NCBI GenBank assembly: GCA_963717515.1 | Contig: OY970338.1 | Span: 1,054,001 to 1,118,000 of the forward strand | Length of the DNA stretch: 64,000 nt | Source: CAYXZQ01 sp963717515 | GTDB taxonomy: Archaea; Nanobdellota; Nanobdellia; Woesearchaeales; DSVV01 | Direction of reading: 5' to 3' | Part shown: piece after piece, positions 46,001-52,100 of the stretch | How the letters are laid out: each line of letters opens with the position of its first letter | Numbering within the stretch: the stretch's first letter is position 1 | Position numbers and translations under genes: made by a program | Notes under the pieces: model-generated | What the model was told of the DNA's origin: nothing | Seen by the model: the letters and a program-made list of their open reading frames with translations, nothing else | The model's database searches: none

Positions 46001-48304
46001 GAAGAAGGAACAGGGTATAACAATAAGACTATGAACAATACTGATTCAGATCTCTGCATTGGGAGGAAATGTGTCGGTTATCCCGCCCTGTTCAACGGCT
46101 CAATCGACGATGTCATGATATTTAACAGGGTGCTTTCTCCTGAGGAGATCTCCGGCCTTTACAACGGGGACGGAGGCAATAATCATCACAATTTCACCGG
46201 CCTGAGCGAAGGCATGTACACTTATAGGGCATATGCGCAGGACATGGCAGGGAATCTCAATAACACTGAGGGAAGGAACATCACTGTAGATATGACAAAT
46301 CCAGATATCTCGTTCATCTCCCCTACGATGCCCAATGCCTCAACGACTACGGTTCCATATGTCATTGCAAATGTATCAATCAATGAGTCGAACCTCGACA
46401 TATTCACCTGGAACTGGAATGGGGCGAATTACACCTTCATGGATGATTCATTGGTCGGCATGTGGAATTTCGACAATGTCTCTGCATTGGGGGAATGCAC
46501 TGTCAGGAATCAGGCAGGCTGCATAAAGGACCTGTCCGGCAACGGCAATGACGGAACACTTGGCAACAGCACAGCCGGGACCGACCCGGCATGGAACGAC
46601 TCAGGAAGATTCGGCGGTGCATTTGACTTTGACGGTGTGGATGACTACATCGAATTGGGCAACCCGGAGAACTTCCCTGACGGAGCAGAGCCGAGGACAA
46701 TGTGCATCTGGGAAAAGACCAGCAATTATACCAACGGGGCCTATGCATTCTTCTATGGGACAAGAGCAGCCGACAAAGCCTTCTATGTGCAGATAAACAA
46801 AAATGGGATAGTCCACGGCGGTGCATGGACTTCAGACATAAACGACACAGCAAACGTGAGCCTGAACACGTGGTATCACATCTGTCTCACATATAACGGG
46901 ATAGTGATGACCCTCTACAAGAATGGACACCAGGCAGGAACCCCGCTGCCAGTCGCCCTGAACCTCACACGCTCGATAGCCCAGTTCGATGTCGACTGGG
47001 AGGGCAAGCACAACACCAAGATGTCGATTGACGAAGCAAGGCTCTGGAACCGCTCACTCTCAGAATCTGAGATAAACGAGGTCTATTCGAGCAGCCTGAG
47101 AAAATACGACACAGACAAATGGTCGTTCTACATCAACCAGACGAAGAACGCTACTGCAGGGCTTGATGACTGGACTTACACATACCAGGCTTATGCAAAA
47201 GACGAGGCAGGCAACACTAACCAGACAGACAAGCGGTGGATAACAGTCAGCACGAACAAGGCCCCGGCTGTTTCCTCAACAGATATCACCCCGTCGCCTG
47301 CATACTTCAACACCACCTTCAACTGCTCTGCGCTGCCGATAGACAATGAGTCAAGCAACATCAATGTCTCGTTCACATGGTTCGTCAACGGCGCGAACAA
47401 CAACACCTGGGACACTACGGTTGAGTGCACGAACAGCACATGGTGTTATACTGACGACTACCCAGCAGGATTCCTCAAGCACTACAACATCACCTGCTCG
47501 GCAAGGGCGTTCGACGGCTCGCTCTACAGCTACTGGAAGAACTCGTCGACAATCGAGATTCAGAATCTTCCCCCGACAAATGTTTCTCTCATCTGGCCTA
47601 ACAACGGAAACAGCACCCTTCTTTCAAGAAAACCGAACTTCAACTGGACCCCTGCAACTGATCCTGAGAACGATTCCCTGACATATGAGATAACAATACA
47701 GAGGATGACGTGCGGCTCTCCGCTCGGCTGCACTGTCTCAAGCCTGAAGGCAAACACCACAGACACCAACTACACCCCGCAGACAGACCTTGACATCGAC
47801 TCATGGTACAACTGGTCTGTGCGCGTCTATGACGGCGAGCAGTGGTCGTCGTACAGCGAGACATGGAACTTCTCGATACTCTCGACAAGCATGGTCGCTC
47901 TTTCAGGCACAGTCAATTTCGGCTCCCTGACAGTGAACGAGATTAATGATACGACAGACAATGACCCGCTCCCGTTCATGATCGAGAACGATGGCAATGT
48001 CAGGCTGAACATCAGCATCTATGCCCAGAACGCGCTCTGGGACTCAGAGCCGCTCGGCACGCAGTATTTCACATTCAAGGCAGACAATTCAACAGAGACT
48101 AACGCATGCGCCTGGCCTCTCTCGCAGGTTTCATGGGCACACGTGGACGGAACGACCATCGCCCAGGCAAGGCTTGCAGTCGCATACCTAAATTTCACAG
48201 GAAATGATTCCGTCGAGATAGACATAGGCATAAAGGTCCCGCCGAACGAGCCGAAGGGCGCAAAATCATCGACAATAGTGATGGAGGCTGGGTACAGTGG
48301 ATAG
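34094..48304 (+). CDS. Giant membrane-anchored surface protein 1
   Basis: The protein has 4736 aa. A basic cytoplasmic helical segment (1-67) precedes one transmembrane helix (~68-86, MAAAIFMLLLASIFLF); the rest should be outside (type II, N-in). Outside lie a Ser/Thr/Asn-rich stalk with many N-x-S/T sequons and YxNE motifs, a cadherin-like domain (~255-335), a NosD-like right-handed beta-helix (~600-1108), and a beta-sandwich (~1165-1395). Nine LamG modules (~1645-4340) follow, each opening with LVGMWNFDN-like and closing with DEVRIYNRALSASEVQELY-like sequence, joined by Y-I-N-Q-T-K-N linkers, then two FnIII-like domains. There is no sortase motif, dockerin tag or C-terminal membrane segment. 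A large adhesin or predatory/symbiotic contact protein is likely. HTH2 starts at its stop codon. Confidence 0.88.
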   Translation: MKGILTRKQRIRESIRKVNEYRAALLAQKEFFDESYFNHKLKEYEVFISRKEEELKGTRRRDRKRLQFSMAAAIFMLLLASIFLFKPSYLGFVTHEYLNEEAGNVTGLPSGLSYANEMSAVPVGNAMLNVTDNATGNMTLIPSETGLSNGTSQLHHRTGSGYVNEDGAGNTSINIMTNVSIVNTSQGNASLQNDTEQNITENPNQSAGNMSAENVSENFTPPIESITPENTSAQENLSQPLMDVSSVFTNLPPSGSVPALEMEPNMVLTLALDSYFTDAEPLSYSVDENDHLAVSVDGNILNIISGNETGNFTVLLYVSDGFNLVASAVNVEVIGPVVKVPTSGLNIIKGLNLSLEKRNIDSRFGVQVKKLEKVGNLFELGFDKQGSHVDLKGLINISDIKNIRVDNVKSIKVMGRQFPMGTSVVSLNHINITGAEVSLEKSGPVNAIVKCSDYDLDAGACSEWVPTNISFTDNGTHITFNVTSFSGYGGAYITIINVQSYPMVGGNWTVRFNTTGVANLTITTINRTTFGNSAPDDLEWLQLRCDDQVLNASFNGTHVFYPDWNCSGIGKQIVHVMTEGSHHQMFTFGNETAFANNYAHSGNVYNCTSCADCTSAIADASAGDIVRLTQNVSTTVTCINLAGKQDITFDCLGHKMTGDDGDSGISYGISGVNNVTIKNCVIYNFDRGLNFVDADYVTLANLSFISTESYALFMLSNDNYWDATNLTFTNNHGQNLDMRDSTHNRFSGYVATNTRHTGLRLSQNDYNNSFEDVYINRITVTGYSGVFVGSSSDYNNFTNIHVNDVAGGNGIYFSQSDHNILDGANVNNADYSSNDGVGILFWHADDTIIRNVWVNDTEYQGIKFWEGSDNNQLFNFSIGYAQDLGMEIHEYGGSTPNLNNTITGGVIHDCDDDGFLAWTRPVRMSDVVSYNNTGNGFTIQEAYGCDVSNLTAYGNSQDGIYFLDTSNSNLTGLNSYGNFEYGFRMFGNDYDNTVKDSRFTGNSQAGIYLMTDGSYTYDNYYLNNFFNNTVNVDCDYDGSGHTGFWNTSLDCGAGPNIVGGNCMGGNYWADPSGTGWSQTCDDDDGNGICDDQYDILTDNTDYLPLVFQPAYNLSITDPTTSSPVSVLSFENITITFNMTSDSGSEITSGVSVINVTIGGVDAPVIGTGGAVNVQFRNYSSNFSNSASSLTVSKPSGTVEGDLLVAWLTHDDAGTLSDASAPDGSWTQMAYPGTISAFDSHSWYKTASDSEPSTYTFSQTSGSANDIILHVAAFYNTLGIGTWTLEDSLWNFSGNTIAKDTITVTGVDDGVLVVGFGNDGARTVSSAPAGMTKIRTSGAAGCDDTVASASQASYYQLLDAGVVSKSLTWSAVDEGSAMAGFFSWDDSGQLAYVSGVGWQVNVTVPDLSIGLKDLYVNASYNGISSSDTQTNAVNYGVGGGVYYAPIDTTTAQYQVNGSVNSTVDNGSIYSESQVINFTHPTWGKRLSLLGRFSDSDVNLTSLKIYASTTKTAVDLTGVIGTGDNHTIFVPRVYDEGVYVCPDASNLDGVNKSCLNLINFTQQEAVAGTWRDGVYAKTEGSYFRIENLTGSGGGDDGSPPRISFVLPTPDDGSTQAEPYVEINVSINESTLDEFIWNWNGTNYTIMDDSLVGMWNFDNVSALGENDTLVKDVSGNGNDGTCNLASGYCPTFTSSGKYNGAYDFDGVDDYVQYSNFNYVGSDGTVTISVWVNLESLTDDGGIVDIAPQAQSNAFKLGLDASNNIMIQTNFGDSPGGSVIFINSPSLGTWYHYVGVYNGTNLIAYVDGVLANSDVLTGPSSASVPVTIGDDTDGANRFLNGSIDEVRIYNRALSASEVQELYMSNLNKYDTDKWSFYINQTKNATDLLDDGTYTYQGFAKDTSDNWNQTEIRWITIGELPLDMTLNSPANASTVNNSHVLLNATVTDADDDLMTARLYSYYSDEINASEETGLVGLWHFDNDSSMGENDANIYDWSGNGNDGSVMGWNITTANGKFRKAMQFDGADDYIDAGNSSSLSMTNAITVSAWVYPLGANDVWDKVISKGEQTWGLELRTDLDTYGFTVYDTDYRVAYGGNYTIGRWTHLVGTFNGSTVKIYVNGKLSENTTTATAIANPGQYDLDIGRNSAGNQYSNAVIDEVAIYNRSLSAQEIKRLYDKGRYKLLYSGKDLSDGEEIDYNLTSMPLSVQDGMVLLMHFDNDSSMGEDNTHVYDWTGMGNNGTAQDYNASNSDGDTPPLYKISAGKFGGGFTFDGVDDYISTNGELIANEVTFSLMAWINLSSSNGTNKGIYGEGATGSSTPKALLDIDGSLSSTPGLVEYFHRSAGNTMQAYSTVRVDDGIYHLVTVVRINISAVKIYVDGIDRTNQTLIASPTALAVNKFSIGSYVVAGTRLDYFNGTIDEVAIWNRSLSAAEVQALYELGNGRYYWKGNVSDGTSSAESDTWWFELNISDTTPPAISFVKPTPPNATITTNTSVIVNVSINESNLDEFIWNWNGTNYTVMDDSLVLMMNFDNVSSLGENDTYVVDVSGNGNDGVVYGGNTTTPNGKYGRGMQFDSIDDFVLVQDNSSLDITGEVTISAWIYMNALPNAGDWVSIAGKGDNLGPDWNYYIGVYALPGTGETELEFAYTDPGLEFEISTSDLQVGTWYHVVSTYDDDSDTINLYVNGQLQPDDGGASSGSISENDYPLGIGVLRENDGLWDWGYFKGTIDEVQVYNRALSAEEIQELYMSNLNKYAPDKWSFYINQTKNTTAGLDNGTYTYQAFAKDEAGNTNQTEIRWITIGELPLDMTLNSPANASTVNNSHVLLNATVTDADDDLMTARLYSYYSDEINASEETGLVGLWHFDNDSSVGESDTHVYDWSGNGNDGVVTGSIWTDSGKFKGAYKFDGSDDSIDTGYMSSLNNLGEITIAAWVKHDSLTDDDMIVANYNGSDTNGFILFRNEDQSAGAVCSHLVDCYKFQLSSGGHTVYFNTNNRTSIAGEWTFITAVFRGQSQAEIWINGVNQSGCLDNSEGMISDTGDSPTNFTVGSSDALGSSFQFNGSLDEIAIYNRSLSSQEVKRLYDKGRYKLLYSGSGLSNGTEIDYNLTSMPLSVQDGMVLLMHFDNDSGYGESDGLGGNVYDFSGTGNNGTMGNGTTGTDPTFNNSAGKFGGGLQFDGQDDQVEFPTILNNEAEITMSVWVYPKLTDSFSTIVYHGDNGEVAMEATDNTYQISIKLSDDNWYGIGTPVQPNKWSNIVGTWKKGDSIQLYIDGNRINYSSVPDLFLYDPGITYLSSIGTWARGVFGGYFNGTIDEVAIWNRSLSAAEVQALYELQNGRYYWKGNVSDGTDSTESDTWWFELNKPDIINPAISFVKPTPANGTTTSNTSVQINVSINDSDLNEFIWNWNGTNYTVKNNSLVGMWNFDNVSALSESTGYLGTVVDVSGNGNNGTLGNATAGTNPTWTSSGKYGGAFSFDGVNDFIELGTGPLSFVQSNSPFTISLWAKAKDSNQSRILFSKQGAITIWISNHHFIFSLYNTTVGFKYTTDTKTVQINEWTHLTAVYNGTELLFYRDGIFQGSDSCPEGVYNYTGYDTYVGIISPFGYPSSYFFNGSIDEVRIYNTSLSASEVQELYMSNLNKYDTDKWSFYANQSVRDGTYTYQAFAKDEAGNRNQTEERTINVEVAPSVSLDSPLDNWYVNDTIVFDCDATDDTSLKNASLYDNFSGAWALEQTSDIRGISNSSKWIVSGFSNEKSFVWNCYACDSSGNCGWGISNRTLTVDLIGPSVEFVPPTPESTNVTNENHVYVNVSASDASYNLSTFVDWNDSLVGWWRLEQGNGTYFADTSSHGNYGTCNMTGLGCPNVTTGIRGKAYEFDGENDFIEVNDSDELTLSDGFTIALWIRPKIVQNDAQLVIKWNDPNMFEYHLAILSGKIALSLNGDYPSTVNGTTQIPAGKWSFITATWDTANASVYYDGVEEGTGYNNKTMNNTDSDLCIGRKCVGYPALFNGSIDDVMIFNRVLSPEEISGLYNGDGGNNHHNFTGLSEGMYTYRAYAQDMAGNLNNTEGRNITVDMTNPDISFISPTMPNASTTTVPYVIANVSINESNLDIFTWNWNGANYTFMDDSLVGMWNFDNVSALGECTVRNQAGCIKDLSGNGNDGTLGNSTAGTDPAWNDSGRFGGAFDFDGVDDYIELGNPENFPDGAEPRTMCIWEKTSNYTNGAYAFFYGTRAADKAFYVQINKNGIVHGGAWTSDINDTANVSLNTWYHICLTYNGIVMTLYKNGHQAGTPLPVALNLTRSIAQFDVDWEGKHNTKMSIDEARLWNRSLSESEINEVYSSSLRKYDTDKWSFYINQTKNATAGLDDWTYTYQAYAKDEAGNTNQTDKRWITVSTNKAPAVSSTDITPSPAYFNTTFNCSALPIDNESSNINVSFTWFVNGANNNTWDTTVECTNSTWCYTDDYPAGFLKHYNITCSARAFDGSLYSYWKNSSTIEIQNLPPTNVSLIWPNNGNSTLLSRKPNFNWTPATDPENDSLTYEITIQRMTCGSPLGCTVSSLKANTTDTNYTPQTDLDIDSWYNWSVRVYDGEQWSSYSETWNFSILSTSMVALSGTVNFGSLTVNEINDTTDNDPLPFMIENDGNVRLNISIYAQNALWDSEPLGTQYFTFKADNSTETNACAWPLSQVSWAHVDGTTIAQARLAVAYLNFTGNDSVEIDIGIKVPPNEPKGAKSSTIVMEAGYSG
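34863..35067 (+). repeat. Tract nearly identical to 49901-50105 (giant 2)
   Basis: About 205 bases of the cadherin-like domain match giant 2 with one difference that I could see, while sequences on both sides are clearly diverged. A recent conversion tract is the simplest explanation. Confidence 0.75.
42471..43208 (+). repeat. LamG-module tract nearly identical to 63263-64000 (giant 2)
   Basis: Read side by side, ~738 bases match with about two differences, both near 42634-42642 where giant 2 instead matches giant 1's first copy of this module (about 39990). The match runs into the window edge, so its full length is unknown. Confidence 0.8.
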
Positions 48305-48821
48305 GATGACTGCTGTTCGACAGGATAAGAGGTTTGAAGAGTTCAAGGAACTCCTGGGCAGCCTCAGGGAGAAGTATGATGTCGAGCTTGTGCAGCTGTT
48401 CGAACTGCTGAGCGAACTGGAGATTTTCATCCCGGTCTCAGTCTTCAATGAGCGCCTGAGCACTCTTGAGACAGTCTCAAGATATCTCCATGAGAACCTG
48501 AACATAAGCTTCAAGAAGATTGCAGAGATGATGAACAGGAGCGAGAAGACAATATGGCAGGCGTTCAGGTCATCAAAGAATAAGCATGAAGGAAGATTGA
48601 GATTGACAGATACCAAATATATCGTGCCAATATCTGTCTTTGCTGACAGGAGGCTGTCGAACCTTGAGGCAATAGTATATCACCTCAAGAATGCCTATGA
48701 TCTGAAATTCTCAGAGATCGCCATGCTATTGCAGAGGGACCAGAGGACAGTCTGGACAGTATATTCTAGGGCAAGAGGAAAACTTATTCTATCCCAAGGC
48801 AGCAGCCAAAAAATTTATTAA
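48297..48821 (+). CDS. Double helix-turn-helix protein HTH2, paralogue of HTH1
   Basis: The 174-aa protein (171 aa if the ATG at 48306 is used) repeats the layout of HTH1: an N-terminal helix (EKYDVELVQLFELL), half 1 (IPVSVFNERLSTLETVSRY, FKKIAEMMNRSEKTIWQAF) and half 2 (VPISVFADRRLSNLEAIVYH, FSEIAMLLQRDQRTVWTVYS). The GTG at 48297 has GGAGG 8 bases upstream; the ATG at 48306 begins one base after the giant 1 stop. Either way it is coupled to giant 1. Downstream lie the 74-bp repeats and giant 2, so it may control giant 2. Conservation with HTH1 is highest in the HTH helices, which suggests related DNA sites. Confidence 0.78.
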   Translation: MDRMTAVRQDKRFEEFKELLGSLREKYDVELVQLFELLSELEIFIPVSVFNERLSTLETVSRYLHENLNISFKKIAEMMNRSEKTIWQAFRSSKNKHEGRLRLTDTKYIVPISVFADRRLSNLEAIVYHLKNAYDLKFSEIAMLLQRDQRTVWTVYSRARGKLILSQGSSQKIY

Positions 48822-48827
48822 CTGGAT

Positions 48828-49015
48828 ATATACAAATATTAACTAATCTACTATAATATATTACAAAATATGCGCCTTAATCACAAGGTTTATATAGTGA
48901 AATATACAAATATTAACTAATCTACTATAATATATTACAAAATATGCGCCTTAATCACAAGGTTTATATAGTGAAATATACAAATATTAACTAATCCACT
49001 ATAATGTATTACCAA
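48828..49015 (+). repeat. 74-bp tandem promoter repeats (2.5 copies) before giant 2
   Basis: Copies at 48828-48901 and 48902-48975 are identical as read; a diverged partial third runs 48976 to ~49015. Each full copy contains a TATA-like TTTATATA (48889-48896 and 48963-48970) and a CCTT-x6-AAGG inverted repeat. A 74-bp unit is close to seven helical turns, so proteins bound to the copies would share one DNA face. There are no spacers between copies. Confidence 0.85.
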
Positions 49016-49055
49016 ATTAATCAAAATAGTCCAAATTCTATTGATTTTGATATTC

Positions 49056-49064
49056 GTAAGTATC
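49056..49064 (-). promoter_or_regulatory. Single inverted copy of the HTH1-array core motif
   Basis: GATACTTAC reads on the minus strand, matching the start of the fifth site in the array before HTH1 (33511-33519). It lies between the 74-bp repeats and the giant 2 start. With only nine bases matching, chance is possible. Confidence 0.3.
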
Positions 49065-49082
49065 GGTTTTATCAGGGTTTTC

Positions 49083-49120
49083 GGCAGGCTTCCCTTTTCT
49101 GTTTTCAGGATCCGCCTGCC
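49083..49120 (+). other. Possible stem-loop in the giant 2 leader
   Basis: GGCAGGC (49083-49089) pairs with GCCTGCC (49114-49120) across a 24-base pyrimidine-rich loop. If transcription starts from the 74-bp repeats it lies in a ~170-base leader, 41 bases before the GTG start. It could act on translation or termination, but its role is unproven. Confidence 0.4.
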
Positions 49121-49161
49121 TGTGAGTCGACTGAATACAGTATTTTGAGTGAATGTAAAAA

Positions 49162-52100
49162 GTGATCAAGAGAAGAAAGGTAGAAGGGCTCAGGGATTCC
49201 ATAAGAAAGGTCAATGGATTCAAGGCAGCCCTGCTGGCAGATAAGGAGAGATATGACAGTGAATATTTCCTTAAAAAAATAGACGAGTATGATGATTTCC
49301 TGAGAAGGAAGAAAAATGAGCTCAAAAGAACCCTGAATAACAGGAAGAAGATAGTGTATTATTCTGTCGCGACTGCCATTTTCTTGATCTTTTTTTCATC
49401 ATTATTCTTCATGAAACCTTCATATCTGGGATTTGTCACAAATGAATATCTGAATGAAGAGTCTGAAAATATCAGCAATGTTGCCATAGGGACAGGGTAT
49501 ATCAATGAGGAAGGTGCAGGCGTCATCGGCCTTGCTCTCCCGAATATGTCTTCCACCAATGCATCAGAGACATCCAACATCACGCTCATTTCTGAAATAG
49601 TGGACTATGTTAATGAGGAGGGGCGCAAGCCCCCCTCAATAACATCTCCCGATTATCTGAATGAAGAGGCTGAGGCCAATGCCAGCCTGAACATCACTGA
49701 AAACCTCGATCTTGAAATTGCCAATCTGGTAAACAACACCGGAACCAATGCGACCGGAACGAACATCATGGGAAATGCCAGCCTCGCTCCAGAGAACATG
49801 ACAATCAAGGATGTCAGTGTTGAGAATGCGTCTGTCAACATCACTCTTTCTGCAGAAAATGTCTCTGTGGAATTCGAGAACCTGCCTCCTTCCGGCTCAG
49901 TGCCTGCGCTGGAGATGGAGCCCAACATGGTGCTTACGCTTGCCCTCGACTCTTATTTCACCGACGCAGAACCCCTTTCCTATTCAGTCGATGAGAACGA
50001 TCATCTTGCTGTATCTGTCGACGGCAACATCCTCAACATAATATCAGGGAATGAAACTGGCAATTTCACAGTGCTGCTGTATGTCTCTGACGGGTTCAAC
50101 CTTGTAGCCGGTGCTGTCGGTGTGGATGTTGCCTTGCCCGAAGCCATTGTTCCGCTTGATGAAAATGCAAGTCTAAACATCACCCACTTCAACAACACCG
50201 CAAATGAGTCACCTGTCCAGGGCTTTGCAGAGATAGGCAAGCCTGTCAAATGGACCAGAATCATCCAAAAGACGCCAAATGAGAGCATCATCCTGAGCAT
50301 CCAGGCGCTTAATGGGACAGTTAAAGTCAAGGACAAATCGAAGAAAGATGTCAGGTTCAGGATTGCCAGGGGGCAGGCAAAAAAGCAGGCCAAAGCATTG
50401 ACAGAAAACACGACAATCGAGATCGACACTGATGAGACCTATGTCCAGGTCGAATATTACACAGAGGGCCCTGTGTCCCATGAGAAGAACATCACCAGCA
50501 CCAGTAAAGAAATCACAATCTCATCCGACATCCATTACACAGATATCCTGGCGCACACGACCCTTCCAAGAGAGGCCAAGCCCGGCGATGTGAGGCTGTT
50601 CCATCTTGTGAACGGCTCAATGACGCTGGTCAACATCACGAAATACGACAGGAACAATGATTCCCTGATAGATTACATTGAATGGAATGTCCCGCACCTG
50701 AGCAACCAGACTTATGAGCTCATAATCGAGATATCAAGGGCCGAGCACCTGGATTCCAGCAGGAACTATATCTCGGATATCTATGATGATGTGAAAGATC
50801 TAGACGGGAACTGGAGCGAGGCCATAGGCGATGGGGAATATGTCAGGGTGAAATTTGAGCAGAATCTTACAAGAGCCAGGGACATAACCATCTTTGCGAG
50901 GGTCGTTTCAGGGACACCCAGAGTTGAGATCCATGAAGCATATCATGACCAAGTCATGGCTGATTTCGGAGAGATTGCGGACAATGCATACAACAAGGCC
51001 TTCCTGACCGGCCTGAACAGTACCCAGGACACATTCGACCTCAGAATCCTCAACGGCAGCATCGAGCTCGACATCATCATCGATCCGACCAACTCATCCC
51101 AGATATGGACAATCGAGAACCTGGACGATATGAGGAATAATCTCAGCGGAAATTATTACCTGATGAAAAACCTTGATTTCAATGATTGCGGTTCCTATTC
51201 AAACTGCAGCGATATGGACAATTTCACTTCAGGCTCTGGCTGGTATCCTATAGGGCGGTTTTGGATAGACGGTTATGCATTCACAGGCAGTTTTGACGGC
51301 CGGAACCACACCATCTCAAACATCTACATGGAGCGAATGGATGGGGATGACCACGGATTATTCGGAACCCTAAATGATGGCGCAGTAGTTAAGAATATAG
51401 GAATGGTTGATGTTAATCTGACATGTGGAGATGTTGCTGGAGCAATATGTGGCAATTTAAAAAATGGAACTATATCCAATTCATACTCAACCGGGGCAAT
51501 AAATGGTCAAATTGATGTTGGCGGATTAACAGCTTCATTATGGCCTGGAAGTATCATCACAGATTCATATTCTGCTGCAGAAATAACCGGCAATGGGGCA
51601 TGGGCCGGAGGATTAACCGGTGATATGTATGGGGTTGTTTTAAACTCATACGCAACAGGAAACGTAACTGGAATCTCTTATGTTGGGGGACTTTCAGCTG
51701 ATTGTCACGGCTACATCATTAACTCATATGCGACAGGAGCTGTTTTTGGATACAATTTATCAGGCGGATTAGTAGGATATGCCAATGGAGACATTATTGA
51801 TTCGTATGCGACTGGAAGTGTTACAGGAACAGCTAATACTATAGGAGGCTTGATTGGGAATTCTGCCGGGAATATCACAGATTCATATGCTTCAGGGGAT
51901 GTATCCGGGTTTGATCGTGTCGGTGGATTGGTCGGTGACAATTATGGACTAAGTGGTAAACATGGAAATGTTACTAACTCATATGCGACAGGCTCTGTGA
52001 GCGGCCATAATTATGTTGGAGGGTTGATTGGAATTTACAGTGGAGTTGTCTCAAACTGTTATTCGACAGGAAGCGTAAGCGGTTCTTCGAGTGTTGGAGG

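Noticed and set aside
47880..48304. C-terminal sorting signal (archaeosortase or PEF-type) on giant 1
   Set aside because: There is no hydrophobic C-terminal helix or basic tail; the anchor is the N-terminal transmembrane helix.
48828..49015. Second possible CRISPR-like repeat
   Set aside because: The 74-bp units abut directly with no spacers and contain promoter-like TATA boxes.
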